A stretch of DNA of 64,000 nt from Alentia gelatinosa (lineage: Eukaryota; Annelida; Polychaeta; Phyllodocida; Polynoidae), in contig OX465583.1 in NCBI GenBank assembly GCA_950022655.1, positions 8,739,779 through 8,803,778 on the forward strand, given 5' to 3'. A program made the position numbers and the translations under genes. The notes beneath the pieces were generated by a model. The model ran no database searches and was not told where the DNA came from. It saw only the letters and a program-made list of their open reading frames with translations. Shown one piece after another: positions 32,560-42,600 of this stretch (the stretch's first letter is position 1; every line of letters starts with the position of its first letter).

Positions 32560-32850
32560 TGACCAATAGCATCTCTGGATTGGCCGCTGCAGTCCCGGCT
32601 ACTGTCCTGTGGGTATCGGCAGGTTTCACCATTGACCAATACAGTCAATGATGAATGCAGTGGGCGCTGCAGTCCTCGCTCCACTAGTTTGTTAGTATCG
32701 GTCTCTTCACTGACCGATAATCGCTGCCGTGGCTGCTGCAGTCTTGGCCACTGGTTTGTGGGTATCGGGCAGTCTCTGAATTGACTGATAGTCTCCAGTC
32801 GCCGCTGCAGTCCTCACCACTGTCCTGTTGGTATCGGTGAGGTGCCTAAC
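32560..32850. repeat. Degenerate ~70-80 bp tandem repeat (GCTGCAGTC...GTATCGG)
   Basis: GCCGCTGCAGTC, GCGCTGCAGTCCTC, GCTGCTGCAGTCTTGG and GCCGCTGCAGTCCTCACC recur every 68-80 bp. Each is followed by CACTGT/CACTGG, TG(T/G)G(G/T)GTATCGG and TGACCGATA- or TGACTGATA-like sequence. Confidence 0.7.
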
Positions 32851-32959
32851 ACGACCCCAGTGCGCATGTCCTCGATGAGGTTGCCAGAATGAAAGAAATG
32901 GTTTTTTTTGTTTTTTTTTTACCGTTTCTTGTTTCTGTTAGCATCTTGCCGACAATCCA

Positions 32960-33149
32960 GGGGCCCGTTTGATAAACTAAGATCCTACATGTAATCCCTT
33001 TTCTGTATGCCATAGAGACCCAGGGACGAAGTAGTTCAACATTTTTCAACTCTTATGGACGACCTTATGGGCGGCTAATACCGTCTTAGCGAACACACTC
33101 AAATATTATCAAAGGATAACCCTTGTACGAGGTACAGATAAGGCCCCTG
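32960..33149. mobile_element. MITE with TIR GGGGCCCGTTT, copy 2
   Basis: GGGGCCCGTTTGATAAACTA, CATAGAGACCCAGGGACGAA, CTTATGGACGACCTTATGGG and CCCTTGTACGAGGTACAGAT align with 23154-23410. The right TIR is shortened to GGCCCC. Confidence 0.75.
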
Positions 33150-33635
33150 GTTTCCATTCACCTCGACTGCTTCATTGATATACCAATGGTACGTATGTAC
33201 ACAGGTAAAAAGGAGAGTATGTTCTGTAAGGTGCGTGCACGATTCCCTTTTACCTGTCCCCTGTGAGGGTCATATCCGTGTACAGGTGAGGGGCGCGCTC
33301 TGTGGACGATACACCCCCGCAGTCGTGGAAGCTCTACAGAGAGCAGCTCACTGGGCAGCTCAACTTTCCGCTGTAGGATTTTGCAGGGATGCAAGGTTTC
33401 CACCAACTGATGGAATCCCGACATTTCATATACACATGGGCAAAACTCATAGTGTTAGAATATTTATGCGATGTATCGTTTAATGAAGGTTGGTCACAAC
33501 CCATGTAGGATACAGGGATAAAACATGGCTGGATCTGTTTTGATAAATGGCTCATACCTAGATGAGGGGCCCACAACTCGTTAAAAGGCCCGTATTTTAT
33601 TATAAACAATAAATACTCCAACTCAATGCATTACC
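33150..33635. other. No recognised gene
   Basis: Contains a 102-codon + frame (33175-33483) rich in Arg, Ala and Val that matches no family I know. CCTTTTACCTGTCCCCTGTG / TACAGGTGAGG give short internal similarity. Confidence 0.4.
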
Positions 33636-33640
33636 ATATA

Positions 33641-33905
33641 TATCTCACTCCTGGTACAAGTTAAGTCATAGGAATAACATTACATTAAAAAATACTTAAC
33701 CAACACCCAGGTAATGTGAAAATACTACGCCATGGTCGTGGCGTAGTGAATACGAGCTGACGTTATAGGCGATTGACCAATCAATGGCCAGGATTTTAGA
33801 GAGAAAAAAAAAACAAGAGATTAAAACCTCCCTAACAGTGTGAGGGGTGAGATAAATCCAGAGCCACACTCGAATCGTAAGATAGACAATACTCCACTCA
33901 TAGAT
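33641..33905 (+). mobile_element. Foldback element, family 4, truncated in the hairpin
   Basis: The module TATCTCACTCCTGGTACAAG...GTGAGGGGTGAGATAA includes TACTACGCCATGGTCGTGGC, itself a small palindrome. It continues into CACTCGAATCGTAAGATAGA and CAATACTCCACTC, then breaks off. The full version is at 59217-59580. Confidence 0.75.
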
Positions 33906-34299
33906 CTATATGAGAACCTTTGTTTTTCGTACAATGTCTTTATTGAATTTCATTTTCAATACATCATATCTTCGGTAGTTTCTTTGGTTAAAATGCTTTC
34001 AGGATTCAAATATAGTGGCAATTAGCTTCTGTTGCTAGACAACTGTTTTTATGGCTATGCCAAACAAGTTTCATAGACCACTAGTAATAGTATAATATAT
34101 AACGATACATTCAATTAATCCACAAAATATGTAGATTACACTTGAGGTAGTATAAGCATAAACAGAAACAGGAAGGGGGTACCTAGGAAAAGTAGGATAG
34201 CTCGAGATCATGTAAGTGGAAGAACTACCTTGTAGAATTTGGAATTTGGAATAAAAAAAATAAATGAATAAAAAAACTCAAATACCATGAAGGAGAAGA

Positions 34300-34383
34300 G
34301 TGGCTAGGGTAAGACTCGAACCCACAACCATTGGGTTACAAGTCCAGTGTCTTAACCACTGAGCTAACTCCCCACCCCCAGCC
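34300..34383 (-). mobile_element. Solo tRNA-like SINE head
   Basis: On the minus strand: GGGGAGTTAGCTCAGTGG with an intact A box, ACACTGGACTTGTAACCCAA, then B box GGGTTCGAGTC. This is the tRNA-related head of the SINEs at 14449 and 41388, without any 93-bp monomer. The anticodon region resembles a Thr-type TGT triplet, but acceptor-stem pairing is poor. Confidence 0.75.
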
Positions 34384-34740
34384 ATCGTGGGTTTACCCAG
34401 TTAACATGAACTCGGTCGGCCCTGTTGTGAGCTGCTCATATAGACACTGTGTTCAGCTCCCCCTCCTCTGACCGACTCGTGTTACGAGCGTTGAGATCCT
34501 ACACCGACTCGGGTTACGAGCGTTGAGATCCTACACCGACTCGGCCGCGACAACAAGCTCCGGCCGTCGTCAACACGTGCCGACCGGGCTGTGATGGCGG
34601 CGTATCCGTGTCTGTGGGCGGCGGTGTGAGGCAGTATCCTGCCCGCGGGGGAGTCATCGGAGTCGGCCTCACCTTACTGTCAGGGTGACCCGAGACTGGC
34701 GCCAGTCCCTGCTTCCTATTGTAAAGCCTTAGAGGCATAG
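34384..34740. other. CpG-rich segment with a 32-bp duplication
   Basis: GTTACGAGCGTTGAGATCCT-ACACCGACTCGG occurs twice in tandem at about 34482-34545. The rest is CpG-rich and single-copy. No gene recognised. Confidence 0.5.
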
Positions 34741-34828
34741 ACGAGCTAGGTGGAGACCTTGAGAAGAAGGGAGTAAGAATTCAAATTTAGATGTACCAGG
34801 TACTACTATAAGTCAAGAGCTTAACTGA

Positions 34829-35070
34829 TGCTCGGTGGCCAAGTGGTAGGGGTGTTCGCCTCGAGCATGGGAGGTCGTGGGTTCAAACCCCGGCCGGGTC
34901 ATACCAAAGAGTTACACAAAAATGGTACCCACCGCCCATTCGGTTAAACATCCGCCATTAGAATGAGGGGTAGGGGTCTAGGGCCCGAGTGGAAGAACGG
35001 CCGTAGCCGAATTCGGTGATTGTGAACATACAATATTCCCTAATAAAAATTGCCCCAAAAAAATAAAATG
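34829..35070 (+). mobile_element. Second tRNA-derived SINE family (GGTCGTGGGTTCAAACCCC)
   Basis: The head is tRNA-like, with A box TGGCCAAGTGG and B box GGGTTCAAACCCC. It is followed by CGGCCGGGTCATACCAAAGA and AAAATGGTACCCACCGCCCA, and an AT-rich 3' end with AATAAAAATTGCCCC. Different from the GGGGAGTTAGCTCAGTGG family. SINEs with this body are, as I recall, common in molluscs, which supports the taxonomic guess. Confidence 0.82.
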
Positions 35071-35274
35071 GAATGACAGGTATATTAAGCTCTGTGCTGG
35101 GATTGGCTGTTGAAGCAAAAGGCAATGAGTGTTGACCAGTCTGCTGACTATGTCATCAGAGTGTAAACCTTAGAGGCCTAGACTAGCTAGGTGTTTTTGC
35201 ATAAAAAACAATTTCAGTCATTATCAGCTTTCCTTAGCTACGGTACCTGACCTAAAAGTGGCAAAAAAACCAAG

Positions 35275-35462
35275 AATTTTGAACATATCTATCCAAAACC
35301 AGTGAAATTCCACTGATAGTAAGGAAGATAAAGACAATTTCAACGAAAGTTGGTGATGTATCTGAAATGGTTCTAAAACCAGTAACCTGGAAAAAAATAT
35401 ATTAAAGCCTGGAAAAGGCCTGGAATTTCATTGGGCTGCCGATGTACGAACCCTGTTTATAA
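35275..35462. repeat. Dispersed repeat shared with 26140-26370
   Basis: TTTTGAACATATCTATCCAA, CCAGTGAAATTCCACTGATA, GTAAGGAAGATAAAGACAAT, CCTGGAATTTCATTGGGCTG and GATGTACGAACCCTGTT match in order. In 26 kb the block is part of the 1.27-kb inverted-repeat element. Confidence 0.75.
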
Positions 35463-35807
35463 TAAGACTTGGGCAACTCTAGTGTTACCCGAGAAGGCCA
35501 TCGTTGATTGGCTTTTTTCCCGCAAGGCTTAAAGTGAGACTGGCTTCATAGATACCGCACCGAGTTGGCCAAACATTCACTGTATCCTTTAGCATTGGAG
35601 GATTGGGTGTGGCAGCTTAATTCATATCTAACACCTGATTAGATTACCCCCAAAGTAAGTTCAGTGATTGCATCGTAATCTGTTTTCTGATTTACCGATT
35701 GCGTTAGGTCATACTCGATGATCTTATATATAGATTTTTTTTTTTTTATTTCGACCAGTTCTGTCACAGCTGGACAGAGCTTCCACTGGAAGTATAAGTA
35801 CCTATAT

Positions 35808-36074
35808 TTATCCTACCCCTAATATAAAATCCCATAGGCTTAACATTGGGTTTTCGTATGCCACGCTGACTGGCATACGGAGTTTTATATGCCACTAGTG
35901 GCATACAACATTGTTATCACGTAATATTCCAAAATCGAGGAGATAGGGTAGGATAAAATCAAAACCTGATTCGTTTTAATCTTGGCCACCACATTCCACT
36001 CCTGAAGTTTTGGCTCCGGACTTCACTCGGCTTCGCTGGTGGCTAAGATTAAACCTCATCCAGTTTTACGATAA
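35808..36074 (+). mobile_element. Foldback element, family 2c, hairpin partly deleted
   Basis: The module TTATCCTACCCCTAATATAA, CCCATAGGCTTAACATTGGG, GTATGCCACGCTGACTGGCA, GGGTAGGATAA is followed by TTTTAATCTTGGCCACC, TTTTGGCTCCGGACTTCACT, apex GGCTTCGCT (GCTTCGC at 36030) and GGTGGCTAAGATTAAA. The hairpin's descending arm has lost its inner part. It ends TCCAGTTTTACGATA. The inverted full copy is at 61135-61433. Confidence 0.83.
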
Positions 36075-36320
36075 TACTTCACGCATTTGGTATTAGTATT
36101 GGAATGAATCAAGCCCTTGGCTAGACTGGTCACCACGAATTACCAGATCAGCCGGGAAAGTACGTTTCCATATGGCTCAAACAAAGAGTCACATCTGTTA
36201 AAATCCCCATGCTACAAGGGGAACCAAACTGGGGATGCTCTGCCATCTACAGTGCAACAACAGACTGCCATCGAGGACTTTAAACGAGCAGTGGAGCCGT
36301 ATTCATAAAGTGTGCATATG

Positions 36321-36692
36321 TATAGGGTACAGAGCCATTGTTAGTTCATGAAGCAGTCACTAGGTGGTCGGGGGACAAAACCTGTATTCTGGCTCTTTGT
36401 TCTTACGAAATTCAACTGTCTTTCAATGTTTTACCAAGGTTCCTTTGACTCTCTACACCGATCCCAGAGCAGGAAGATATAATACTAAAACCCAGGACAT
36501 GATGTTTTTCACATGGAACACTTTATTTACATATGTGAGCAAGGCAAGAAAAGGGACATTTCCCAATTATCACTCACTTCTTTTGCACCTCCATTCGTGA
36601 GGAACAGCTACTTTTACACCTCCTTTAGTGAAGAACACCTACTCGGGGGGCGTCATGGCGGCGCCCATGGATCATAGGCTATATGCCGTATA
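36321..36692 (+). mobile_element. MITE with end TATACGGCATATAGCC (copy 2 of 4)
   Basis: From TATAGGGTACAGAGCCATTG, CAGTCACTAGGTGGTCGGGG and CCAGGACATGATGTTTTTCA to AAGAACACCTACTCGGGGGG, CGTCATGGCGGCGCCCATGG and ATCATAGGCTATATGCCGTA-TA. It aligns end to end with 28776-29148 (inverted). Confidence 0.87.
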
Positions 36693-36874
36693 CTCCTGAG
36701 CGGCATAACTCGCAATGTGTATTGTAATCAAAATTATCTATTGTTATCCACCTTACATCAATTATTATTCCCTTTCACCAATATTTACCGTATCCAACCA
36801 TATGGTTGTTTAAAGAACCAGTTTTAATTGATAATTGTCAGCAGTTGAAAATCACCAGGTGGCGCCCCTGTACC

Positions 36875-37129
36875 CAGGGATGTCAGTTTTCCTTGTTTCC
36901 GCGGAAATCCGTGTTTTCATTTCTGAATTCTGAAATCCCTTTTCTTGTGTAAAATGAACATATAACAACACAGAGATTTCCCAGACTCTTCATAGAAGCA
37001 TATGTTTAGTAATAATAACATTACTTATATCCATTTCCGGTGTTTTTGGTGTATACATGTCAGGTTTAAACCCTGAATTGTCATGGGAAATATTTCCTTG
37101 TTCTTTTCTGACCCCAACTGACATCCCTG
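36875..37129. mobile_element. hAT-like MITE with intact TIRs
   Basis: CAGGGATGTCAGTTTTCCTT to CCCCAACTGACATCCCTG, about 14-bp TIRs. The flanking octamers (CCTGTACC / CCAGTGTG) are not an exact duplication. It shares TTTCCGCGGAAATCCGTGTT with the copy at 46693. Confidence 0.82.
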
Positions 37130-38300
37130 CCAGTGTGCTATGTAGGATACACCTTTAATAGCCTAGAGTGGCACACCCTTCATCGTGGTGGCTGTCAAAA
37201 CCCGTTCAATTGGTGACCGGAAACGAAAAGGAGAACAACCGGTAGTTTGCACAACATATATCGATGACCACTCCCCTGGTTTGTAAAAGCCGATAAACAT
37301 TTAACCACTTATACTCCATACTCCCACCTACTAGAAACAGGTGTTAGATTATGGATTTGTTGTGCTGGTGGTTGGGGAGAGCCCATTCAAACATTATTTT
37401 CTCCATAAACCATGCCTCCCGGCTATAGCCAGGCCAGACTACCGCACATAAAAGGCAACGAGGACCAGGTAGTGTTTGTATAATGGAGACAGAGGCGCAA
37501 CACTCCTATTCAAGGTCCCTAGCTCTGTGCTACTGCAGCCCCCCGCCCCTCATGGTTTATGCATCTTGTACATAGCAGCATGGAGTTGTCCCTATCCCTT
37601 CACTGCCATATAAGGAATATAGAAGGCATGGATTGACCCAGCAGCCAATGACTGCATTCAGAGCAAACCACGACCTTCACCCTGGCCTCCTTATACAGTG
37701 TTGATAGCGCCTTTGGATGGTTCTACAGTCTATAGTTGACCTGGATTTTTTTTTTGCAAAAACCACCCTCATAGGGAAAGGTATAAAGGAAGGGAAGAAG
37801 GGACGGACAATATTTGTACGTCAGTTTTATGAATAGATTCAATATATTTACTCACAGCATTGTCTTACTTTCCTAATACATTTGTCTTTATCTCGTCATC
37901 TATGAATATAGTGCTCCCGTAATACCCTTTGTTTACCAGGCTTATCCCCATGAATCATACATAGTTTCTGTGTTCCTTACGCCATCCTCACCTCAAGAGA
38001 AAAACACACATTCTGTTCCATTGAGATGCCTTTCCAGTAAAGGGTTGTAGAAGTCCCTCTCCAGTAAAGGAATATGTAGTCCATGTGGAACATTCACACT
38101 CTGTTGAATATGTATGACTCTTTCTCTCCAAACCGGATATTGCAGACTATTGGAATTGTTGGATTTCCATAGTCAATATATGGGTCGCGGGTGTTGGATA
38201 TTCACATCATGAGAGCCAGAAGATCCCCAATTTAGATGAAGCCAAACTACGTTACTGTCAGGATATATGGCGAGTACTACCATGAAGTGAAATGAAACGC
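37130..38300. other. No recognisable feature
   Basis: Mixed-composition sequence with a short T-tract at about 37746. No repeat seen elsewhere in this window and no protein similarity recognised. Plausibly single-copy intergenic or intronic DNA. Confidence 0.45.
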
Positions 38301-38304
38301 CCCG

Positions 38305-39590
38305 CTACTCACCCCTCACCCCGCAGTACACCCACCGCGACTCAGCATTGAATAACACCCCTCACCCTACAGTACACCCACCCAAGACTCATCATTGAAT
38401 TAACTCACCCCACAGTACACCCACCCCAACTCAGCATTGAATAAACCCACCCCTCACCCTACAGTACACCCACCCCGACTCAGCATTGAATAAACTCACC
38501 CCGCAGTACACCCGCCCAAGACTCAACATTGAATAAACTCACCCCACAGTACACCCGCCCAGGACTCAGCATTGACTAAATTAACCCCGCAGTACACCCG
38601 CCCAAGACTCAGCATTGAATATACTCACCCCTTATCCCGCAGTACACTTACCCCCGACTCAGCATTGAATGTACTCCCCCTCACCCCCGCAGTACACCCG
38701 CCCCGACTCAGCATTGAATATACTCACCCCTTATCCCGCAGTACACCCGCCCCGACTCATCATTGAATAAACTCACCCGCAGTACACCCGCCCAAGACTC
38801 AGCATTGAATGTACTCCCCCCACACCCCCGCAGTCCACCCACCCGACTCAGCATTGAATGTACTCACCCCTCACCCCCGCAGTCCACCCACCCGACTCAG
38901 CATTGAATGTACTCCCCCCTCACCCCCGCAGTCCACCCACCCAACTCAGCATTGAATGTACTCCCCCCTCACCCCCGCAGTACACCCGCCCCGACTCATC
39001 ATTGAATAAACTCACCCGCAGTACACCCGCCCTGACTCATCATTGAATGAACCCACCCCTCACCCTACAGTACAACCGCCCCGACTCAGCATTGAATGTA
39101 CTCCCCCCTCACCCCCGCAGTCCACCTACCCACGACTCATCATTGAATGTACTCCCCCCTCACCCCCGCAGTCCACCTACCCCCGACTCAGCATTGAATG
39201 TACTCCCCCCTCACCCCCGCAGTCCACCTACCCCCGACTCAGCATTGAATGTACTCTCCCCTCACCCCCGCAGTACACCTACCCACGACTCAGCATTGAA
39301 TATACTCACCCCTCACCCCCGCAGTACACCTACCCCCGACTCAGCATTGAATGTACTCCCCCCTCACCCCGCAGTCCACCTACCCCCGACTCAGCATTGA
39401 ATGTACTCTCCCCTCACCCCCGCAGTACACCTACCCACGACTCAGCATTGAATATACTCACCCCTCACCCTACAGTACACCCGCCCCGACTCAGCATTGA
39501 ATGTACTCCCCGTCACCCCCGCAGTCCACCTACCCCCGACTCAGCATTGAATGTACTCTCCCCTCACCCCGCAGTCCACCCATCCCGACT
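38305..39590. repeat. 51-bp minisatellite (about 26 units), shorter units at the left
   Basis: The late unit is CGACTCAGCATTGAATGTAC-TCCCCCCTCACCCCCGCAGT-CCACCTACCCC, 51 bp (17 codons). At 38305-38600 units are mostly 42-50 bp with AATAAACTCACCCC. Because 51 is divisible by 3, one + frame reads through for 221 codons (Asp-Ser-Ala-Leu-Asn...Pro-rich). That frame is not evidence of a protein. Confidence 0.93.
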
Positions 39591-39599
39591 CCAGCAGGG

Positions 39600-39868
39600 C
39601 CTGAGACCCTGCAGTCACGGAGTATTTGCTGTGTATTGTGTGAGTGTCCTTGAGACAGACCCTCAGCATGGGCCTCGCCGGCAAGTGGCTGGCGTCGTTT
39701 TCTGCTGACTCGGCAGCTTCCAGTCGCCGCCCGCCGCCCGCCGCCCGCCGCCGTCAGCGCGTGTTGCGGGTCCTGCCGGCGCCTGCCGTGATCCGTCAGA
39801 GTGGCCGCGGCCGAGCTGCTCCTCCTCACAGTGAGCGGCTCATCCCTGTACCCACTGCTGAGTAGTCG
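39600..39868. other. CpG-rich single-copy segment between two arrays
   Basis: GGCCTCGCCGGCAAGTGGCT, GCCGCCCGCCGCCCGCCGCC and GTGGCCGCGGCCGAGCTGCT. It shares CCGAGCTGCTCCT with 13384-13400. A + frame starting MGLAGKW is not the endophilin N-terminus (which reads M-x-x-AGLKKQ). Promoter or exon status cannot be shown. Confidence 0.3.
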
Positions 39869-40978
39869 TACAGGAAAACCCCGCTTAAGGGAAACCCTGT
39901 TTAGGGGGACATCCTGTTTAAGGGGAAACCCTGTTTAAGGGGATATCCTGTTTAAGGAGAAACCCTGTTTAAGGGAAACCCTGTTTAAGGGAAACCCTGT
40001 TTAAGGGAAACCCTGTTTAAGGGAAACCCTGTTTAAGGGAAACCCTGTTTAAGGGAAAACCCTGTTTAAGGGAAAACCCTGCTTAAGGGGAGACCCTGCT
40101 TAAGGGGAAACCCTGCTTAAGGGAAACCCTGTTTAAGGGAAACCCTGTTTAAGGGAAAACCCTGTTTAAGGGAAAACCCTGCTTAAGGGAAAACCCTGCT
40201 TAAGGGGAAACCCTGCTTAAGGGGAAACCCTGTTTAAGGGGACACCCTGCTTAAGGGGAAACCCTGTTTAAGGGAAACCCTGTTTAAGGGGAAACCCTGC
40301 TTAAGGGAAACCCTGTTTAGGGGGACACCCTGTTTAAGGGGAAACCCTGTTTAAGGGGATAATTTGAAATGGGACGGAAATTTTCCCCTTTATTAAGAGT
40401 TTATTCTAAGCACTATTAAGTGGACACCCCGCGTAAGGAGCACACAAAAGGGGAAACCCCACATAAGGGAACACATCATGTAAGGAGACACCACGCATAA
40501 GGGAACACCCCACGTAAGGGGATACCATGCACAAGGGAACACCCCACGTAAGGGGATACCACGCATAAGGGAACACCCCACGTAAGGGGAAACCATGCAT
40601 AAGGGAACACCCCACGTGAGGGGATACCACGCATAAGGGGTACACCATGCATAAGGGAAAAACCTCAATGAAGGGGATACCCCGCTTTAGGGGACACCCC
40701 GATTAAGGGGACAATTATTATGGTACAGAATTCTTCTAAGCCCCACTTAAGGGATCACTTGGGAGGGACACCTTATCAATGCTCCAGAGTACCTTGATTA
40801 TTTGTTTATTGTCTGTGTGTATGAGGCGGGTAGACTAGTGTCTAGACCATTAGACACCAGGCAATGGCCTACGTAGGCCCATGTAGGCGTCTGTGAGATG
40901 TCTGAAGACTGAAAACCCCGTTTAAGGGGACAGTTTGCTTGGAACGAAGGGTGGTCCCTTAAGCGGGGTTTTACTCTA
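39869..40978. repeat. 16-18 bp and 36-bp arrays enclosed by inverted AAAACCCCGCTTAAGG ends
   Basis: 39869 begins GGAAAACCCCGCTTAAGGG. Then come about 25 units of AAACCCTGTTTAAGGG (39900-40360), then a ~36-bp unit of AACACCCCACGTAAGGGGAT-ACCATGCATAAGGG (40425-40650), diverged CCCCG.TTAAGGGGACA units, and finally CCTTAAGCGGGGTTTTACT at about 40957-40976, the inverse of the start. A lone relative is at 43808-43870 (ACCCTGCGTAAGCGGTCACC). It looks like a TIR element whose ends or inner part were amplified. Confidence 0.85.
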
Positions 40979-40979
40979 T

Positions 40980-41385
40980 TTTCAAATCGCCCTATCTCTA
41001 TCGGCTCTGAAAAAGTCGGCCATTTATTGAGTGGAGTCAGGCGATCATTGAGACAAGGGTGTTTTTTTTTTGCTTCAGCAATTCAATAAGGATGATTGAA
41101 GTGTGTGTTGTCTGGGCAAATACCAAAGACACATGGCAAGTAGAGCTTCAGCGTCAAGATGTTTGATATAAGTGACTTGCTAATACGATTTGCGATATCG
41201 TTTATGATATATCATCGGGATCGTAAAATAGTATAAAGGTCTGTTAGATATATCAAACTGTGTCATTTAAATGATATTAATGTGTATTTGCAAGGAAATC
41301 GTACATCAGTGGTATCAATGCTACGTTGGACTAATTGCTTGTTGGCCATCATGTCAAAGTGACCTAGTGCATGATAGCTCGTTTT
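40980..41385. other. No recognisable feature
   Basis: AT-rich, apparently single-copy sequence with a GATATCGTTTATGATATATC imperfect palindrome near 41192. Confidence 0.4.
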
Positions 41386-41387
41386 GA

Positions 41388-41785
41388 GGGGTGGGGAGTT
41401 AGCTCAGTGGTGGCTAAGTCACTGGACTTGTAACCCCAAGGTTGTGTCCCACTGCAGCCACTCTTTTCCTTCATCCCCAGCAGTGGTAGATTTACTGCTA
41501 TATCAAAGGCCAATCCTTCTCATACCATGTCTATGTGGTGTGGTGTGCAGCCACTTTTCTCCTTCATCTCCAGCAGTGGTAGATTTACTGCTATATCAAA
41601 GGCCAATCCTTCTCATACCATGTCTATGTGGTGTGGGAAGTAAAAGAACTGTCACCTTGGTAAATGTGTAGGGGTGAGATTTCTACATACATTCATCTCA
41701 TAGATTTTGTCACCTTCAAACCCAAAGTAAGTCTAATAGAACATATTGGATGTTAAATTACCAAAACACACAAATAAACATCCAA
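41388..41785 (+). mobile_element. tRNA-derived SINE with two internal monomers
   Basis: The head GGGGAGTTAGCTCAGTGGTG lacks a good B box (GGTTGTGTCCCAC, about 10 bp lost). Two CAGCAGTGGTAGATTTACTG units follow at 41479 and 41572 (93 bp), then the common 3' body and tail CAAAACACACAAATAAACAT. Confidence 0.88.
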
Positions 41786-41849
41786 CCTCGCTCTGAAATG
41801 ACATGCATATGGGTCAGGTGACCTTATGACCTCCCGTAACCTGGAGGAG

Positions 41850-42105
41850 AATTTCGACTGGTTCCCTGTCCCAATAAAATATGGGACAGGTAACGCCCAG
41901 CTAGACCAACGAGTGAGCGACTTTGAACTTCTGTTGGTTCCCCGCTGATATGCAGTGGCAAGGATTCCCCAAATAACTTACTAGTACTTGTTTATAAAGT
42001 ACAATGATACAAAATAAAGTAATCTCATCCTTTTGAACAATAAAAGATAACTAGAATGTTTCTTTGAAAAAATAACAGATTTCGCCAAGCCCTCTAGCAG
42101 GTAAA
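41850..42105 (+). repeat. Dispersed repeat (GACTGGTTCCCTGTCCC), inverted copy at 47340-47585
   Basis: GACTGGTTCCCTGTCCCAAT, GGGACAGGTAACGCCCAG, GACTTTGAACTTCTGTTGGT-TCCCCG, CCCCAAATAACTTACT and ATGATACAAAATAAAGTAAT correspond in order to the reverse complement of 47340-47585. Confidence 0.8.
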
Positions 42106-42107
42106 CC

Positions 42108-42425
42108 AGCATAAAAATGGTGCTGTTACCCATGATGCACCAGAAAAATGACGGGCGTTACCCACCCGTGATGCACCAGAAAAATGACGGGCGTTACCCA
42201 TGATGCACCAAAAAATGATGGGCGTTACCCATGATGCACCAGAAAAATGACGGGCGTTACCCATGATGCACCAAAAAATGACGGGCATTACCCATGATGC
42301 ATCAGAAAAATGACGGGCGTTACCCATGATGCACCAGAAAAATGACGGGCATTACCCATGGTGCACCAGAAAAATGCTGGCTGTTACCCATGATGCACCA
42401 GAAAATGGCGGGCGTTACCTGGCCT
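42108..42425. repeat. 31-32 bp minisatellite (GAAAAATGACGGGCGTTACC)
   Basis: About ten units of GAAAAATGACGGGCGTTACC-CATGATGCACCA. The unit's CATGATGCA and GTTACC parts also occur once at the edge of the inverted partner (47330: CATCATGGGTAAC), so the array grew from the end of the 41.85-kb repeat. Confidence 0.92.
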
Positions 42426-42554
42426 TATATGTGAGTGAACACATGGGCCAGGCTTCCAGGCTAGAGGAGCATTCTCCTTCACAAAGATCCACCTGTCGAG
42501 GGCTGACCTGCCCGCGGCGACGGCAGGTGACTGCACCACCTGGGACTTTGTATG

Positions 42555-42600
42555 GCCACAGACCAGGTCACATGACCAGGTCACATGACCCCAGGCGTAC
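42555..42600. promoter_or_regulatory. Tandem GGTCACATGACC inverted half-sites (possible nuclear-receptor or E-box site)
   Basis: CCAGGTCACATGACCAGGTC-ACATGACCCC holds four AGGTCA-type half-sites in alternating orientation, each pair spaced by CA, and two CACATG E-box-like cores. Such arrangements can bind nuclear receptors or bHLH factors. Function here is a guess. Confidence 0.25.

Noticed and set aside
36867..37137. 8-bp target duplication proving hAT membership of the CAGGGATGTC MITEs
   Set aside because: Flanks of the two best copies (36875 and 46693) do not match over 8 bp. The hAT assignment rests only on terminal sequence and stays tentative.
39662..39700. MGLAGKW start as endophilin N-terminus
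   Set aside because: Endophilin A begins M-x-x-AGLKKQ...; only AG is shared, and the rest (Ala/Arg/Pro-rich) does not match.
39043..39708. 221-codon + frame with 17-residue repeats
   Set aside because: A 51-bp minisatellite in phase with the codon length. Neighbouring units of 42-50 bp break the frame, which argues against selection for coding.
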